Of a stretch of DNA of 34,726 nt, positions 18,138 to 28,276 are shown in pieces; position 1 is the first letter of the stretch, and each line of letters opens with the position of its first letter. Below the pieces are notes generated by a model. The model had not been told where the DNA came from, searched no databases, and worked only from the letters and a program-made list of their open reading frames with translations. Source of the DNA: Acinetobacter brisouisimilis. Lineage in GTDB: Bacteria > Pseudomonadota > Gammaproteobacteria > Pseudomonadales > Moraxellaceae. Position numbers and translations under genes: made by a program. The stretch spans positions 1 to 34,726 of the forward strand of contig NZ_KB851212.1 of NCBI RefSeq assembly GCF_000368265.1, read 5' to 3'.

Positions 18138-18941
18138 ATGCATATTCCTCGTTTTGGTTTAGGGGCATTCCGCCTGAAAGATCAGGTGGTGATTGATTCG
18201 GTCAAAACTGCGCTAGAGGTGGGCTATCGTGCTATCGATACTGCCCAGATTTATGACAATGAAGCACAGGTTGGGCAAGCCATTACTGAAAGTGGCGTAG
18301 CGCGTAATGAACTGTTTCTGACCACAAAAATCTGGGTGGATAATTTTAGCCCTGAAAAATTTATTCCAAGTCTGAAAGACAGCTTGCACAAACTGCGTAC
18401 CGATGCGGTCAACCTGACCTTGATTCACTGGCCAGCACCGAAAATGGGGGTGAATATCAGCGAAGTTTTGCAGCTTTTACTCGAAGCCAAACAGCAAGGT
18501 TTAACTGAACAGATCGGGGTTTCCAACTTCAATATTGCCCTGAGCCAACAGGCGATTGATGTAATTGGCAAACAGCACATCGCCACCAATCAGGTTGAAC
18601 TGAGTCCATATTTGCAAAACCGCAAATTGGTCAATTTCTTGCAGGCTCAAGATGTTGATGTCACCTCTTACATGACTTTGGCCTATGGCAAAGTGCTGCA
18701 TGATCCTGTGTTAAATGCGATTGCCGCTGAGCATCAGGCATCGAGTGCTCAAGTGGCACTGGCATGGGCATTGCAAAAAGGTTTTGCCGTGATTCCCTCT
18801 TCAACCCGGCGTGAACACTTGTTGCATAACTTACAGGCACAAGCGTTACAGCTCAGTGCTGAAGAGATGCAGCAAATTGCACAGCTAGAACGTAACGGAC
18901 GTGAGATCAACCCTGAACAGCTCGCGCCAGCGTGGGATTAA
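18138..18941 (+). CDS. dkgB: aldo/keto reductase, 2,5-diketo-gluconate reductase B-like
   Basis: An NADPH-dependent aldo/keto reductase of 267 residues, the same length as E. coli DkgB (YafB), and very similar in motif layout. The catalytic tetrad is visible: Asp34 and Tyr39 ([10 protein letters not shown]), Lys64 (TTKIW) and His97 (LIHWP). [10 protein letters not shown] and the C-terminal [13 protein letters not shown] are also typical. DkgB reduces 2,5-diketo-D-gluconate and small aldehydes such as methylglyoxal. The start has only a weak ribosome binding site. The MFS gene begins 10 bases after its stop, so the two are probably one operon controlled by the divergent LysR protein. Confidence 0.9.
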   Translation: MHIPRFGLGAFRLKDQVVIDSVKTALEVGYRAIDTAQIYDNEAQVGQAITESGVARNELFLTTKIWVDNFSPEKFIPSLKDSLHKLRTDAVNLTLIHWPAPKMGVNISEVLQLLLEAKQQGLTEQIGVSNFNIALSQQAIDVIGKQHIATNQVELSPYLQNRKLVNFLQAQDVDVTSYMTLAYGKVLHDPVLNAIAAEHQASSAQVALAWALQKGFAVIPSSTRREHLLHNLQAQALQLSAEEMQQIAQLERNGREINPEQLAPAWD

Positions 18942-18951
18942 AGGATCACCT

Positions 18952-20130
18952 ATGAAAATCAATTTACCCTTACTGGCTTTAGCGATTGGTGCATTTGCGA
19001 TTGGCACGACTGAATTTTCTCCGATGGGCTTATTGCCCAATATTGCGCATGACCTCGGCATTAGCATTCCCACTGCGGGCATGTTGATTACAGGTTATGC
19101 GCTCGGGGTGATGATTGGTGCACCGATCATGACCTTGTGGTTTGGACATTTTCCACGGCGTAAGGCGCTGATTATCCTGATGGCAATTTTTACTCTTGGT
19201 AACCTGATCGCAGCAATTGCCCCCAATTATTTAAGCCTGATGGGCGCTCGGGTGATTACCAGTTTAAACCACGGCGCATTCTTCGGGATTGGTTCGATTG
19301 TAGCAACCAGTGTGGTACCCAAAGACAAGCAAGCCAGTGCCATCGCCATGATGTTTATGGGGCTGACTATTGCCAATATTGGTGGTGTGCCACTGGCGAC
19401 ATGGTTCGGTCAGCATATTGGCTGGCGCAGTTCTTTTGTGGGAATTGCTGTGCTGGGCATTATCACCATGCTGTCCCTGTATAAAGCTTTACCACAAGGT
19501 TCAGTGGGACAAAAACCCGATGTCATGCAGGAGCTGAAAGTTTTGACCCGCCCCGCAGTGATGTTGGCGCTGTTAACCACAGTGATGGGTTCAGGCATTT
19601 TATTTACCCTATATACCTATATCGCACCGACACTCAGCACAATTACTCATGCATCACCGAATTTTGTCACCTTCATGCTGGTGTTGGTCGGACTCGGATT
19701 TTCGATTGGTAACCACTATGGCGGCAAGTTTTCCGACCAGTCGATTAACCGTACCTTGATTGGCTTTTTAGTCGTTTTAATGGTGTTGATGGCGCTGTTC
19801 CCGATTTTAGCCAAAACGCCAATTGGCGCAGCCATCTCGCTGATTGTTTTTGGTGCAGCAACCTTCGGTCTGGTTCCACCATTACAAATGCGGGTCATGT
19901 CAGTTGCCCATGAAGCCTCTGGACTGGCATCTTCCGTCAATATCGGGGCATTTAACTTGGGCAATGCGCTAGGTGCCGCACTCGGTGGTGCTGTACTAAG
20001 CATGAATCTGGGTTATGCCGCCGTTCCAGTCAGTGGTGCAGTCCTCGCGGCACTGACCCTAATTCTGGTGTTGGTACAAAAACTCCTGTATCAACATGAC
20101 AATCCTGCTGCTTGCCAAGCCTCAGCCTAA
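18952..20130 (+). CDS. MFS transporter, DHA1 family (YdhP/AraJ-like)
   Basis: A 392-residue inner-membrane proton-driven exporter with about 12 hydrophobic segments. The N-terminus LALAIGAFAIGTTEFSPMG and the loop GHFPRRKALI between segments 2 and 3 are typical of the DHA1 group containing YdhP, AraJ and NepI. Substrates of that group include purine ribonucleosides, sugars and drugs; none can be chosen here. ATG 18952 is supported by AAGGA at 18941-18945, 6 bases upstream; the earlier in-frame codon at 18901 lies within dkgB. It follows dkgB by 10 bases and ends at a bidirectional terminator. Confidence 0.9.
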   Translation: MKINLPLLALAIGAFAIGTTEFSPMGLLPNIAHDLGISIPTAGMLITGYALGVMIGAPIMTLWFGHFPRRKALIILMAIFTLGNLIAAIAPNYLSLMGARVITSLNHGAFFGIGSIVATSVVPKDKQASAIAMMFMGLTIANIGGVPLATWFGQHIGWRSSFVGIAVLGIITMLSLYKALPQGSVGQKPDVMQELKVLTRPAVMLALLTTVMGSGILFTLYTYIAPTLSTITHASPNFVTFMLVLVGLGFSIGNHYGGKFSDQSINRTLIGFLVVLMVLMALFPILAKTPIGAAISLIVFGAATFGLVPPLQMRVMSVAHEASGLASSVNIGAFNLGNALGAALGGAVLSMNLGYAAVPVSGAVLAALTLILVLVQKLLYQHDNPAACQASA

Positions 20131-20135
20131 AATGC

Positions 20136-20164
20136 AAAAAGCCAGTCACAAGACTGGCTTTTTT
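20136..20164. terminator. bidirectional terminator, MFS / dapB
   Basis: The stem aaaaagccagtc / gactggcttttt is perfect, with a 4-base acaa loop and T runs in both directions. It sits between the convergent MFS gene and dapB and serves both. Confidence 0.93.
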
Positions 20165-20179
20165 ATATCTGGCAAGATC

Positions 20180-21010
<831 letters not shown>

Positions 21011-21063
21011 TCAATGTGCTTACTATAACAAAACTTATTTCTATGCATGTGCAATCTGATATA

Positions 21064-21094
21064 AAAAAACCTGCTTTTGGGCAGCAGGTTTTTT
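21064..21094. terminator. terminator between dnaJ and dapB
   Basis: aaaaaacctgct / agcaggtttttt form a perfect 12-base-pair stem with a 7-base loop and T runs on both strands. It lies 20 bases past the dnaJ stop on the minus strand, so dapB probably has its own promoter in the ~75 bases before its start. Confidence 0.92.
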
Positions 21095-21114
21095 CTAAAA
21101 ATCAATCAGACAGA

Positions 21115-22233
21115 TCAGTCAAATAAACGATCAAAGAATGATTTTTTCTTGGCACTCGAATGCTGATCATTGCCATCCATCGTTGCTTGCAACTCTTTGA
21201 GCAATTCACGTTGACGTGCAGTCAAATTCACTGGTGTTTCAACAACAATACGACAGAGCAAATCACCGACCATATTGTTACGTACAGGACGAACGCCTTT
21301 GCCGCGTAAACGGAATACTTTGCCGTTTTGCGTACCTTCAGGAATTTTCAGACTCACACGACTATCAAGGGTTGGAATCTGGATTTCTTTACCTAAAGCG
21401 GCATCGGCCACGCTAATCGGCACATCCATATACAGGTCAGCACCATCGCGCTGGAAGATTTCATGTTCACGCACCACAACTTCAACATACAAGTCGCCTG
21501 CCTGACCATCACGAATCGCTTCGCCTTTCCCTGTTAAACGTACACGATCGCCATTGTCCACGCCTGCAGGAATTGTCACTTCCAGCGTTTGCTGACGATC
21601 TGTCACACCTGAGCCATGACATTTCTGACATGGGTTTTTAATGATTTTACCTTGTCCACGACAGGTACCACAGGTTTGCTGTACAGAGAAGAAACCCTGC
21701 TGCATACGCACCTGACCTGCACCATGACAGGTTTTACAGGTTTCGACGTCATTCGGTTGTTGCGAGCCTTTACCATCACACGCCTCGCACGGCGCAGGTG
21801 CAGTAAAGGTAATGGTTTTTTTCACGCCTTTTACGGCTTCTTCAAGGGTTAGTTCCATCACATAGCGTAAGTCGGAACCACGGCGCTGACGTTGCTGTTG
21901 ACGTCCACCACCACCAAATGCTCCACCGAAAATATCGCCAAATTGACTAAAAATATCTTCCGCACTAAAGCCACCAAAGCCGCCGCCAGCACCACCACCA
22001 AAGCCACCTTCAAAGGCATTGTGCCCCATACGGTCATACATGCTGCGCTTTTCACCATCGGAAAGCACTTCATAGGCTTCTGCTGCTTCTTTGAATTTTT
22101 CTTCAGCTTCAGGGTTGTCAGGGTTGCGGTCTGGGTGGTATTTCATCGCCAACTTGCGGTAGGCTTTTTTAATTTCATCATCACTAGCAGTTTTAGAAAC
22201 GCCTAAAACCTCATAATAATCACGTTTAGCCAT
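21115..22233 (-). CDS. dnaJ: chaperone protein DnaJ
   Basis: Hsp40 co-chaperone that delivers clients to DnaK and stimulates its ATPase. The domain order is complete: J domain (residues 1-70) with the HPD motif at 33-35; a Gly/Phe-rich linker (about 74-110); and four zinc-binding CxxCxGxG repeats ([32 protein letters not shown]). Beta-sandwich substrate domains follow, with [13 protein letters not shown] and [17 protein letters not shown]. The 372 residues are a normal length. GAGGAG lies about 11 bases before the start. dnaK and grpE are not in this window. A hairpin directly after the stop ends transcription. Confidence 0.98.
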   Translation of the reverse strand: MAKRDYYEVLGVSKTASDDEIKKAYRKLAMKYHPDRNPDNPEAEEKFKEAAEAYEVLSDGEKRSMYDRMGHNAFEGGFGGGAGGGFGGFSAEDIFSQFGDIFGGAFGGGGRQQQRQRRGSDLRYVMELTLEEAVKGVKKTITFTAPAPCEACDGKGSQQPNDVETCKTCHGAGQVRMQQGFFSVQQTCGTCRGQGKIIKNPCQKCHGSGVTDRQQTLEVTIPAGVDNGDRVRLTGKGEAIRDGQAGDLYVEVVVREHEIFQRDGADLYMDVPISVADAALGKEIQIPTLDSRVSLKIPEGTQNGKVFRLRGKGVRPVRNNMVGDLLCRIVVETPVNLTARQRELLKELQATMDGNDQHSSAKKKSFFDRLFD

Positions 22234-22335
22234 GACAGGCGATGCTCCTCACGGAATTTCAAATAGAACAACTTCCAAGTAAAGTTGGGATCTTTACCTG
22301 TTTTACAAGGCAACAGAGTGAAAAAAATCGTGAAA

Positions 22336-22713
22336 TTAAAATACTGCTTTCTTTTTGAAATACTTAGACAAGCCTTGAATAAAGCAGTTTAAGAAATACA
22401 TCCACGCAATAAAGGCAAAAATCACACCTGCGACTGTACAGCCAGTGACCCAAAGCATGTCGTTCCAAGCATAAAATGCCAATGGAATAAACCATAGCCC
22501 TGCAAACACGCCCATCACCATAAATAAAATCACACTACGCATCACCCAGATGCCATGTGCCTGAATCCAGACTTCAGCTTGAGAACTATGAGCAACTTTA
22601 GCTGCGAGCAAATATGCAATTAATCCTGTCACAATCGTAAATAGTGCCAAAAACATAAACATATACGCCATTGTTATATAATGACGATGCTGCTCAACCT
22701 TGTCTTGCGCCAT
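22336..22713 (-). CDS. small multi-pass membrane protein, unknown function
   Basis: I do not recognise a named family. The 125 residues begin with a short polar stretch (MAQDKVEQHRHYITMAYMF) and contain three clear hydrophobic segments (about residues 15-37, 56-78 and 86-112). The short basic tail ends KYFKKKAVF, which places the C-terminus in the cytoplasm by the positive-inside rule. A conserved-looking HGIWVMRSVILF precedes the second segment. AAGGGG about 10 bases before the ATG supports translation. It ends about 100 bases before the dnaJ start on the same strand and is divergent from ppc across 385 bases. Confidence 0.75.
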   Translation of the reverse strand: MAQDKVEQHRHYITMAYMFMFLALFTIVTGLIAYLLAAKVAHSSQAEVWIQAHGIWVMRSVILFMVMGVFAGLWFIPLAFYAWNDMLWVTGCTVAGVIFAFIAWMYFLNCFIQGLSKYFKKKAVF

Positions 22714-23098
22714 GGAAATTTGACCCCTTCACGACATAGGACATGCCCTGAAAAAATGATTATACGATTTGGGAAAATTGACCTGTTACTATAGGTGAGT
22801 TTTGTAATTTTCGCATCCTTTTCCATAATTTTTTTCCGCCAAAAACTAGACTATTTCACAAAAAAACAAGTTTTTTCCTAACCTGTCAGTCATCTACTGG
22901 CAATTTGCCCGAGTGATCTGAATTTTCCAGTCGGCCGTCTACTCAAAACCAACATTTTTTCCGAGCTTACACGACCAATGGCTAAAGGCTTTTCTAGATA
23001 AATTTGTTATGTTTAGATAAAAGCGACACTCTGATATAAAAGACAATTCTCTTTTTATATTTCAATAGACCATAGTTCATCCCATAAGGAATTTAAAT
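22714..23098. other. 385-base divergent gap before ppc
   Basis: No protein gene is supported here. It is A+T-rich with several homopolymer runs. A weak plus-strand promoter-like pair, TTTAGA (23012-23017), 17 bases and TATAAA (23035-23040), lies about 60 bases before ppc. Nothing else stands out; no terminator or recognised RNA is seen. Confidence 0.5.
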
Positions 23099-25786
23099 AT
23101 GGCACAACATATCGATGCTCCATTACGCGAAGACGTCAGACTACTGGGCAATTTACTGGGAGAAACCCTAAAAGCTCACGCAGGTCAGGACTTGTTTAAT
23201 CAAGTCGAACAAATTCGTGCTCTCGCCAAGGGTGCTCGCGATGGACAAATCGAAGCGGAAAAACAGTTAGAACAACTTTTTCTCAATCTTGAAGATAAAG
23301 AAATTTTACCGCTCACGCGTGCCTTCACCCATTTCCTGAATTTTGCCAATATTGCTGAACAGTACCACGTAGTACGTAGCCGCCGTGCCAGCGAATTCGA
23401 TGAAAATCAGCCCTCTCCAAATCCGCTCGAACCGTTATTTGAAAAATTTAAACAACGACAAATTTCGGCAGAAACGCTCTATCAACAAATTTGCGATTTA
23501 AATATTGAACTGGTACTGACCGCGCATCCAACCGAAGTTAGCCGCCGTACCCTGATTCAAAAATATGATGATATTAACCGTTGCCTCGAACAACTTGATC
23601 AGCAAAAACTGACCCCGAAACAGCGTCAGCAAGCCTTAGAAAAACTCAAACAACTGATTTGCTCAGCCTGGCAGACCGATGAAATCCGCCGCCAAAAACC
23701 AACCCCAATTGATGAAGCAAAATGGGGCTTTACCGTCATTGAGCAAACTTTATGGCAAGCGGTACCGAAGTTCATCCGTGAGCTGAACGAACTAGTTCAG
23801 GTACATTGTGGACAGGCGTTGCCAACCCACATAACCCCGATCCGTTTTGCCTCATGGATGGGTGGTGACCGCGACGGTAACCCGAATGTCACCCATGACG
23901 TCACCCAGCAAGTGTTGTGGTTCTCGCGCTGGCAAGCCACCGAGCTATATTTACGTGACCTCGAAAGTCTGCGTTGGGAACTGTCAATTCAGCAATGTTC
24001 GGATGAACTACGTCAGGCACTTGGTCGTGAACATGCCGAGCCTTACCGTGAATATTTACGCGATCTGCGCGAACGTCTACGCATTACCCGTCAGTGGCTG
24101 TCTGACAAACTGCAAGGTCTGGAAACCATCGAAGATCATCGGGTGATTCGCCATAAAGCAGAATTACTTGAACCACTACTCCTTTGCCATCGTTCTTTAA
24201 TCGACAGTAACTTGCCTGAAATTGCCAATGGCAACTTGCTCGACTTTATTCATCGTGTGCACTGTTTCGGGATTGAACTGCTGAAACTCGATATTCGTCA
24301 GGAATCGGGACGCCACCGTCAGGCGCTGTCTGCGATTACTGAATATTTAGGTCTAGGCAATTTTGAAACTTGGACTGAACAGGCACGCCAGAACTTCTTG
24401 CTCAATGAACTGCAAAGTAAACGCCCACTACTACCCAAATTACTGAATGAACCAGAAGATAGCCTGATTAATCATCCCGATGTTCAGGAAGTTTTTGCGA
24501 CCATGCGCACACTGGCAGAACAACCTGCTGAGTCTTTAGGTGCGTATATTATTTCAATGGCAGAACATCCGAGTGATGTCTTAGCAGTACTGCTATTACA
24601 GAAAGAAGCAGGAATACAAAAACCATTACGCATTGTGCCTTTATTTGAGACCCTCAAAGATTTAGACGGCGCTGCCCACACCATGAATACGCTGTTCAAT
24701 ATGCAATGGTACAAACAGCATATTCAGGGTAAACATGAGGTCATGATTGGTTATTCGGACTCGGCCAAAGATGCTGGCTTTATGTCGGCAAACTGGGCGC
24801 AGTACCGTGCTCAGGAAGAGTTGACTGCGGTTGCCCAAGCGCATGATGTCCGTCTGACCCTGTTTCATGGTCGCGGCGGTTCGATCAGCCGTGGTGGTGC
24901 ACCGACTCAGCAAGCCTTGTTTTCACAACCACCAGGTTCTATCTCAGGTTCGATTCGCGTCACCGAACAGGGCGAAATGATCCGCTTCAAGTTTGGTATT
25001 GAAGGTGTTGCGCTGCAAAATATGGAAGTCTATACAGCAGCGACTTTAGAGGCGACTTTGTTACCGCCGCCTGTACCAAAAACTGAATGGCGTGAACTGA
25101 TGCATCAAATGACTGAAACTTCAGTCAAGGTCTATCGCCAGACTGTGCGGGAAAATCCACATTTTGTTGAATACTTACGCACCGTGACGCCAGAACTTGA
25201 GCTACAAATGTTGCCTCTTGGTTCACGCCCTGCCAAACGTCGTGTCAGTGGTGGGATTGAATCCTTGCGTGCCATTCCTTGGGTGTTTGCATGGACACAG
25301 ATTCGTTTGATGTTGCCTGCATGGCTCGGCACAGGTGCAGCGCTGGATGAAATTATTGCCCAAGAGCAAAAAGCTAAACTGGATGAAATGCTGCAACAGT
25401 GGCCGTATTTCCAGACTCTGATCGACATGCTGGAAATGGTGCTGTCTAAAGCAGATGCAGATATTGCCTGGTACTATGAAAGCCATCTGACTCAAAATGA
25501 GCATCTGCATGCGTTGGGCAATGAACTGCGTCAACGCCTGCAAGATGCGATTGATACCTTACTGATTCTCAAAGGAGAATCGGAGCTGCTCAGCCAAAAT
25601 GAAGTACTGGATCAATCAATGCGAGTGCGTAAAACCTATTTGCTGCCACTGCACTTGCTACAAGCGGAACTGATGAAACGCCGCCGTGAGTATCTGGCAC
25701 AGCATCAGGCAGAACACACGCCTGTCGATCATGCCTTAATGGTGAGTATTACAGGGATTGCCGCAGGTCTGCGTAATACAGGCTAA
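23099..25786 (+). CDS. ppc: phosphoenolpyruvate carboxylase
   Basis: Carboxylates phosphoenolpyruvate to oxaloacetate with bicarbonate, refilling the citric acid cycle. At 895 residues it is full length. Signature blocks in order: VLTAHPTEVSRRT (catalytic His near residue 143), WMGGDRDGNPNVT, IGYSDSAKDAGF (near 550), LFHGRGGSISRGGAPT (near 588, mobile catalytic loop) and the invariant C-terminal RNTG. Acinetobacter growing on acetate or aromatics relies on anaplerotic routes, consistent with a chromosomal single-gene unit here. AAGGA lies about 9 bases before the ATG. A terminator follows at 25809. Upstream lies a long divergent gap with a possible promoter. Confidence 0.98.
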   Translation: MAQHIDAPLREDVRLLGNLLGETLKAHAGQDLFNQVEQIRALAKGARDGQIEAEKQLEQLFLNLEDKEILPLTRAFTHFLNFANIAEQYHVVRSRRASEFDENQPSPNPLEPLFEKFKQRQISAETLYQQICDLNIELVLTAHPTEVSRRTLIQKYDDINRCLEQLDQQKLTPKQRQQALEKLKQLICSAWQTDEIRRQKPTPIDEAKWGFTVIEQTLWQAVPKFIRELNELVQVHCGQALPTHITPIRFASWMGGDRDGNPNVTHDVTQQVLWFSRWQATELYLRDLESLRWELSIQQCSDELRQALGREHAEPYREYLRDLRERLRITRQWLSDKLQGLETIEDHRVIRHKAELLEPLLLCHRSLIDSNLPEIANGNLLDFIHRVHCFGIELLKLDIRQESGRHRQALSAITEYLGLGNFETWTEQARQNFLLNELQSKRPLLPKLLNEPEDSLINHPDVQEVFATMRTLAEQPAESLGAYIISMAEHPSDVLAVLLLQKEAGIQKPLRIVPLFETLKDLDGAAHTMNTLFNMQWYKQHIQGKHEVMIGYSDSAKDAGFMSANWAQYRAQEELTAVAQAHDVRLTLFHGRGGSISRGGAPTQQALFSQPPGSISGSIRVTEQGEMIRFKFGIEGVALQNMEVYTAATLEATLLPPPVPKTEWRELMHQMTETSVKVYRQTVRENPHFVEYLRTVTPELELQMLPLGSRPAKRRVSGGIESLRAIPWVFAWTQIRLMLPAWLGTGAALDEIIAQEQKAKLDEMLQQWPYFQTLIDMLEMVLSKADADIAWYYESHLTQNEHLHALGNELRQRLQDAIDTLLILKGESELLSQNEVLDQSMRVRKTYLLPLHLLQAELMKRRREYLAQHQAEHTPVDHALMVSITGIAAGLRNTG

Positions 25787-25808
25787 TTGCTCAACCCTTA
25801 TACAACCT

Positions 25809-25843
25809 GACTTACTCGTCCATGTGGCGAGTAAGTCTTTTTT
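25809..25843 (+). terminator. Rho-independent terminator after ppc
   Basis: gacttactcg / cgagtaagtc form a 10-base-pair stem with a short loop, followed by six or seven T on the plus strand, 22 bases past the ppc stop. Confidence 0.9.
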
Positions 25844-25996
25844 ATTTAAACTAAGCCATTTATAAACAAAATAAATTTATCAACATCTTCATAATTCTTC
25901 TGAGAAAAACGACCAACAACAATTTCAGCCTATGTTAAGCATTTTCAACTGAGAGTATCATGTGCGCAATTTTGTAAAGATTTGAGCGCTTTTGTT

Positions 25997-27286
25997 ATGT
26001 CTTGGTTTCCAAAATGGCGACCCTACGCGGGACAAATTGATTCTCGCCCTGTATCAACCGATGAATATCTACCTGTTGGACAAAGTGTGGTTTTAGGCAT
26101 TCAACATGCCTTTGCCATGTTTGGTGCAACCGTTCTTGCGCCGCTACTCATGGGTTTTAACCCGAACCTTGCGATTTTAATGTCAGGGATTTGTACCATC
26201 CTGTTCTTTTTATTTACAGGTGGACGCGTTCCAAGTTACTTGGGTTCGAGCTTTGCCTTTATTGGCGTAGTGGCTGCAGCAACAGGACACATTACAGGCT
26301 CAGGTGCAAACCCGAACCTGTCAGTTGCACTCGGCGGGATTGTGGCCTGTGGTGTGCTATATGCAATTATCGGTCTGATTGTGATGCTGACAGGCACACG
26401 CTGGATTGAAAAACTCATGCCACCTGTGGTGACAGGTGCAGTGGTGATGATCATCGGCTTAAACCTCGCACCCGTGACCATTAAAGGTGTGGCAGGTCAA
26501 CCGTTTGAAATGTGGATGGCACTCATCACAGTCCTGTGTATGGGAACAATCGCAGTATTTACCCGTGGTTTGCTACAACGCTTGTTGCTACTGGTTGGCT
26601 TACTCATGGCATATCTGATTTATGCAATTGCCACCAATGGTCTCGGCTTAGGTAAACCGATTGATTTTTCACAGATCTCGGCAGCAGCATGGTTTGGCAT
26701 TCCAAGCTTTTCTCACCCGACTTTTGACAGCAATGCCATGCTGATCATTGCCCCTGTTGCGCTGATTTTGGTGGCTGAAAACCTTGGGCATATTAAAGCG
26801 GTTGGCGCGATGACAGGCGAAAACCTGACGCCACAACTGGGCAAAGCCTTCCTTGCCGATGGCTTGGCAACCACACTTTCAGGAAGTGTTGGCGCACCGG
26901 GTATGACCACTTATGGTGAAAACATTGGCGTCATGGCAGTGACCCGCGTTTACTCCACCATCGTGTTCGTGATTGCAGGTTTGTTTGCGATTTGTTTGGG
27001 GCTATCACCCAAATTTGGCGCAGTGATTAGCACTATCCCAGGTGCGGTACTCACAGGTGCATCAATTGTAGTGTTTGGTTTAATTACCATTGCTGGGGCA
27101 AAAATCTGGCTGGAAAACAAAGTCGATTTCTCCAACAATAAAAACCTGATTGTGGCTGCTGTCACCATTATTTTGGGTGCAGGCAACTTTGAGTTGATGT
27201 TCGGTCACTTTAACTTGGGTGGTATTGGCACAGCGACTTTTACTGCCATTATTCTCAACTGGTTCTTTAACCTGAAAAAAGATTAA
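25997..27286 (+). CDS. uracil-xanthine permease, NCS2 family
   Basis: An inner-membrane nucleobase:proton symporter of the UraA/RutG branch, 429 residues with about 14 hydrophobic segments. Family signatures: GIQHAFAMFGATVLAPLLMG in the first segment, VPSYLGSSFAFIG in segment 3, and a central block with VAENLGHIKAVGAMTG and GAPGMTTYGENIG, where the Glu residues coordinate the base in UraA. The overall pattern favours uracil over xanthine. ATG 25997 is preferred to the in-frame TTG 25982, though neither has a strong ribosome binding site. It stands alone between ppc and a LysR gene; no pyrimidine genes are adjacent. Confidence 0.9.
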   Translation: MSWFPKWRPYAGQIDSRPVSTDEYLPVGQSVVLGIQHAFAMFGATVLAPLLMGFNPNLAILMSGICTILFFLFTGGRVPSYLGSSFAFIGVVAAATGHITGSGANPNLSVALGGIVACGVLYAIIGLIVMLTGTRWIEKLMPPVVTGAVVMIIGLNLAPVTIKGVAGQPFEMWMALITVLCMGTIAVFTRGLLQRLLLLVGLLMAYLIYAIATNGLGLGKPIDFSQISAAAWFGIPSFSHPTFDSNAMLIIAPVALILVAENLGHIKAVGAMTGENLTPQLGKAFLADGLATTLSGSVGAPGMTTYGENIGVMAVTRVYSTIVFVIAGLFAICLGLSPKFGAVISTIPGAVLTGASIVVFGLITIAGAKIWLENKVDFSNNKNLIVAAVTIILGAGNFELMFGHFNLGGIGTATFTAIILNWFFNLKKD

Positions 27287-27302
27287 AGAACCCGATATTG
27301 AT

Positions 27303-27327
27303 AGCAGCCGCAAGGCTGCTTTTTTTA
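27303..27327 (+). terminator. Rho-independent terminator after permease gene
   Basis: agcagcc-gcaa-ggctgct is a perfect 7-base-pair stem with a stable tetraloop, followed by at least six T on the plus strand, 16 bases past the stop. Confidence 0.93.
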
Positions 27328-27370
27328 TGCCATACTGAATCTAATCACAGTAAAAAAACAGGCAACGGAC

Positions 27371-28276
27371 ATGCGCCTTGAGATTTTCGATTTAGAACTG
27401 GTGCTACAGATTGCCAAAACAGGTAGTCTGACTCAAGCTGCACAACAGACAGCTATTTCACTACAAGCAGCGAGTGAGCGCCTGAAAAAAATCGAACAAC
27501 AGTTCGAGGTCAAATTGTTTAGCCGACATAGCACAGGAATGCAACTGACCTTCGCGGGAGAAAGTTTTCTGGAATATGCTCAAGAGATTGTACAGCGTGG
27601 TCATTCCCTACAACAGCATATGCTGCAATTCTCTTCGCAACAAAAACAGCAATTGTGTTTATGGTGTAACTCATCGGCACAAAGTGAATATTTGCCGAAA
27701 ATTTTGCCTGAATATTTGTTGCAAAACCCTCAACTACAGATCGAGTTACAAGAAGCAGAAAGCGCTGATATCATCACCGCATTAACCCAAGGTACGGCGC
27801 AACTGGGGTTGGTTTCGAGCTTTTTTAATACCAAACATTTACAGACTTTAGAGTTCGCTGAAGATCCGCTGGTCCTGATCTACCCAATGCAGCATCCCTT
27901 AGCACACAACACGCAGATCAACCTTGCTGATGCTCTGCACTTTGCCTTTATTGGCTTAAAACAGTATCACTCTCTGCAACAATCAATTGAACGTCAGGCA
28001 CAGCAACTCGGGTACAGTATCGAATATCGCCTACGCCTACCCAGTTTTTCCGCAATTGCACAAGTGGTTGCCGATGGTGTCGGTGTTGCTATTTTGCCAC
28101 AGCGTGCCGCACAGCAATTACAATCACTCTATTCGTTTCACTACATTCATCTGCAAGGCGCTTGGGCAAACCGTAAGCTGTTATTGGCATGCCGCCACTT
28201 TGATGAGCTGCCCATTGCCTATCAACATCTGAGTGAATTTTTAATGGAAAAACGGGCTTTGCTTGCACCTGTTTAA
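27371..28276 (+). CDS. LysR-family transcriptional regulator
   Basis: A 301-residue LysR protein. The N-terminal helix-turn-helix spans residues ~5-60 (DLELVLQIAKTGSLTQAAQQ, LQAASERLKKIEQQFEVKLF). A LysR substrate-binding domain follows (QIELQEAESADIITAL, QLGLVSSFF). It is Gln-rich. The start is ATG 27371 after a terminator, with only a weak ribosome binding site, so it has its own promoter. Its stop codon overlaps that of the convergent TauE/SafE gene. In other bacteria a LysR gene beside this type of exporter often controls it, but the convergent arrangement here gives no direct support. Confidence 0.92.
   Translation: MRLEIFDLELVLQIAKTGSLTQAAQQTAISLQAASERLKKIEQQFEVKLFSRHSTGMQLTFAGESFLEYAQEIVQRGHSLQQHMLQFSSQQKQQLCLWCNSSAQSEYLPKILPEYLLQNPQLQIELQEAESADIITALTQGTAQLGLVSSFFNTKHLQTLEFAEDPLVLIYPMQHPLAHNTQINLADALHFAFIGLKQYHSLQQSIERQAQQLGYSIEYRLRLPSFSAIAQVVADGVGVAILPQRAAQQLQSLYSFHYIHLQGAWANRKLLLACRHFDELPIAYQHLSEFLMEKRALLAPV

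Noticed and set aside
17704..18162. 152-codon plus-strand frame
   Set aside because: It is antisense to the LysR gene and runs over the dkgB start; composition looks like a shadow frame.
21892..22206. 104-codon plus-strand frame rich in Thr, Lys and Phe
   Set aside because: It is the complement of the Gly-rich and J-domain region of dnaJ, an expected shadow.
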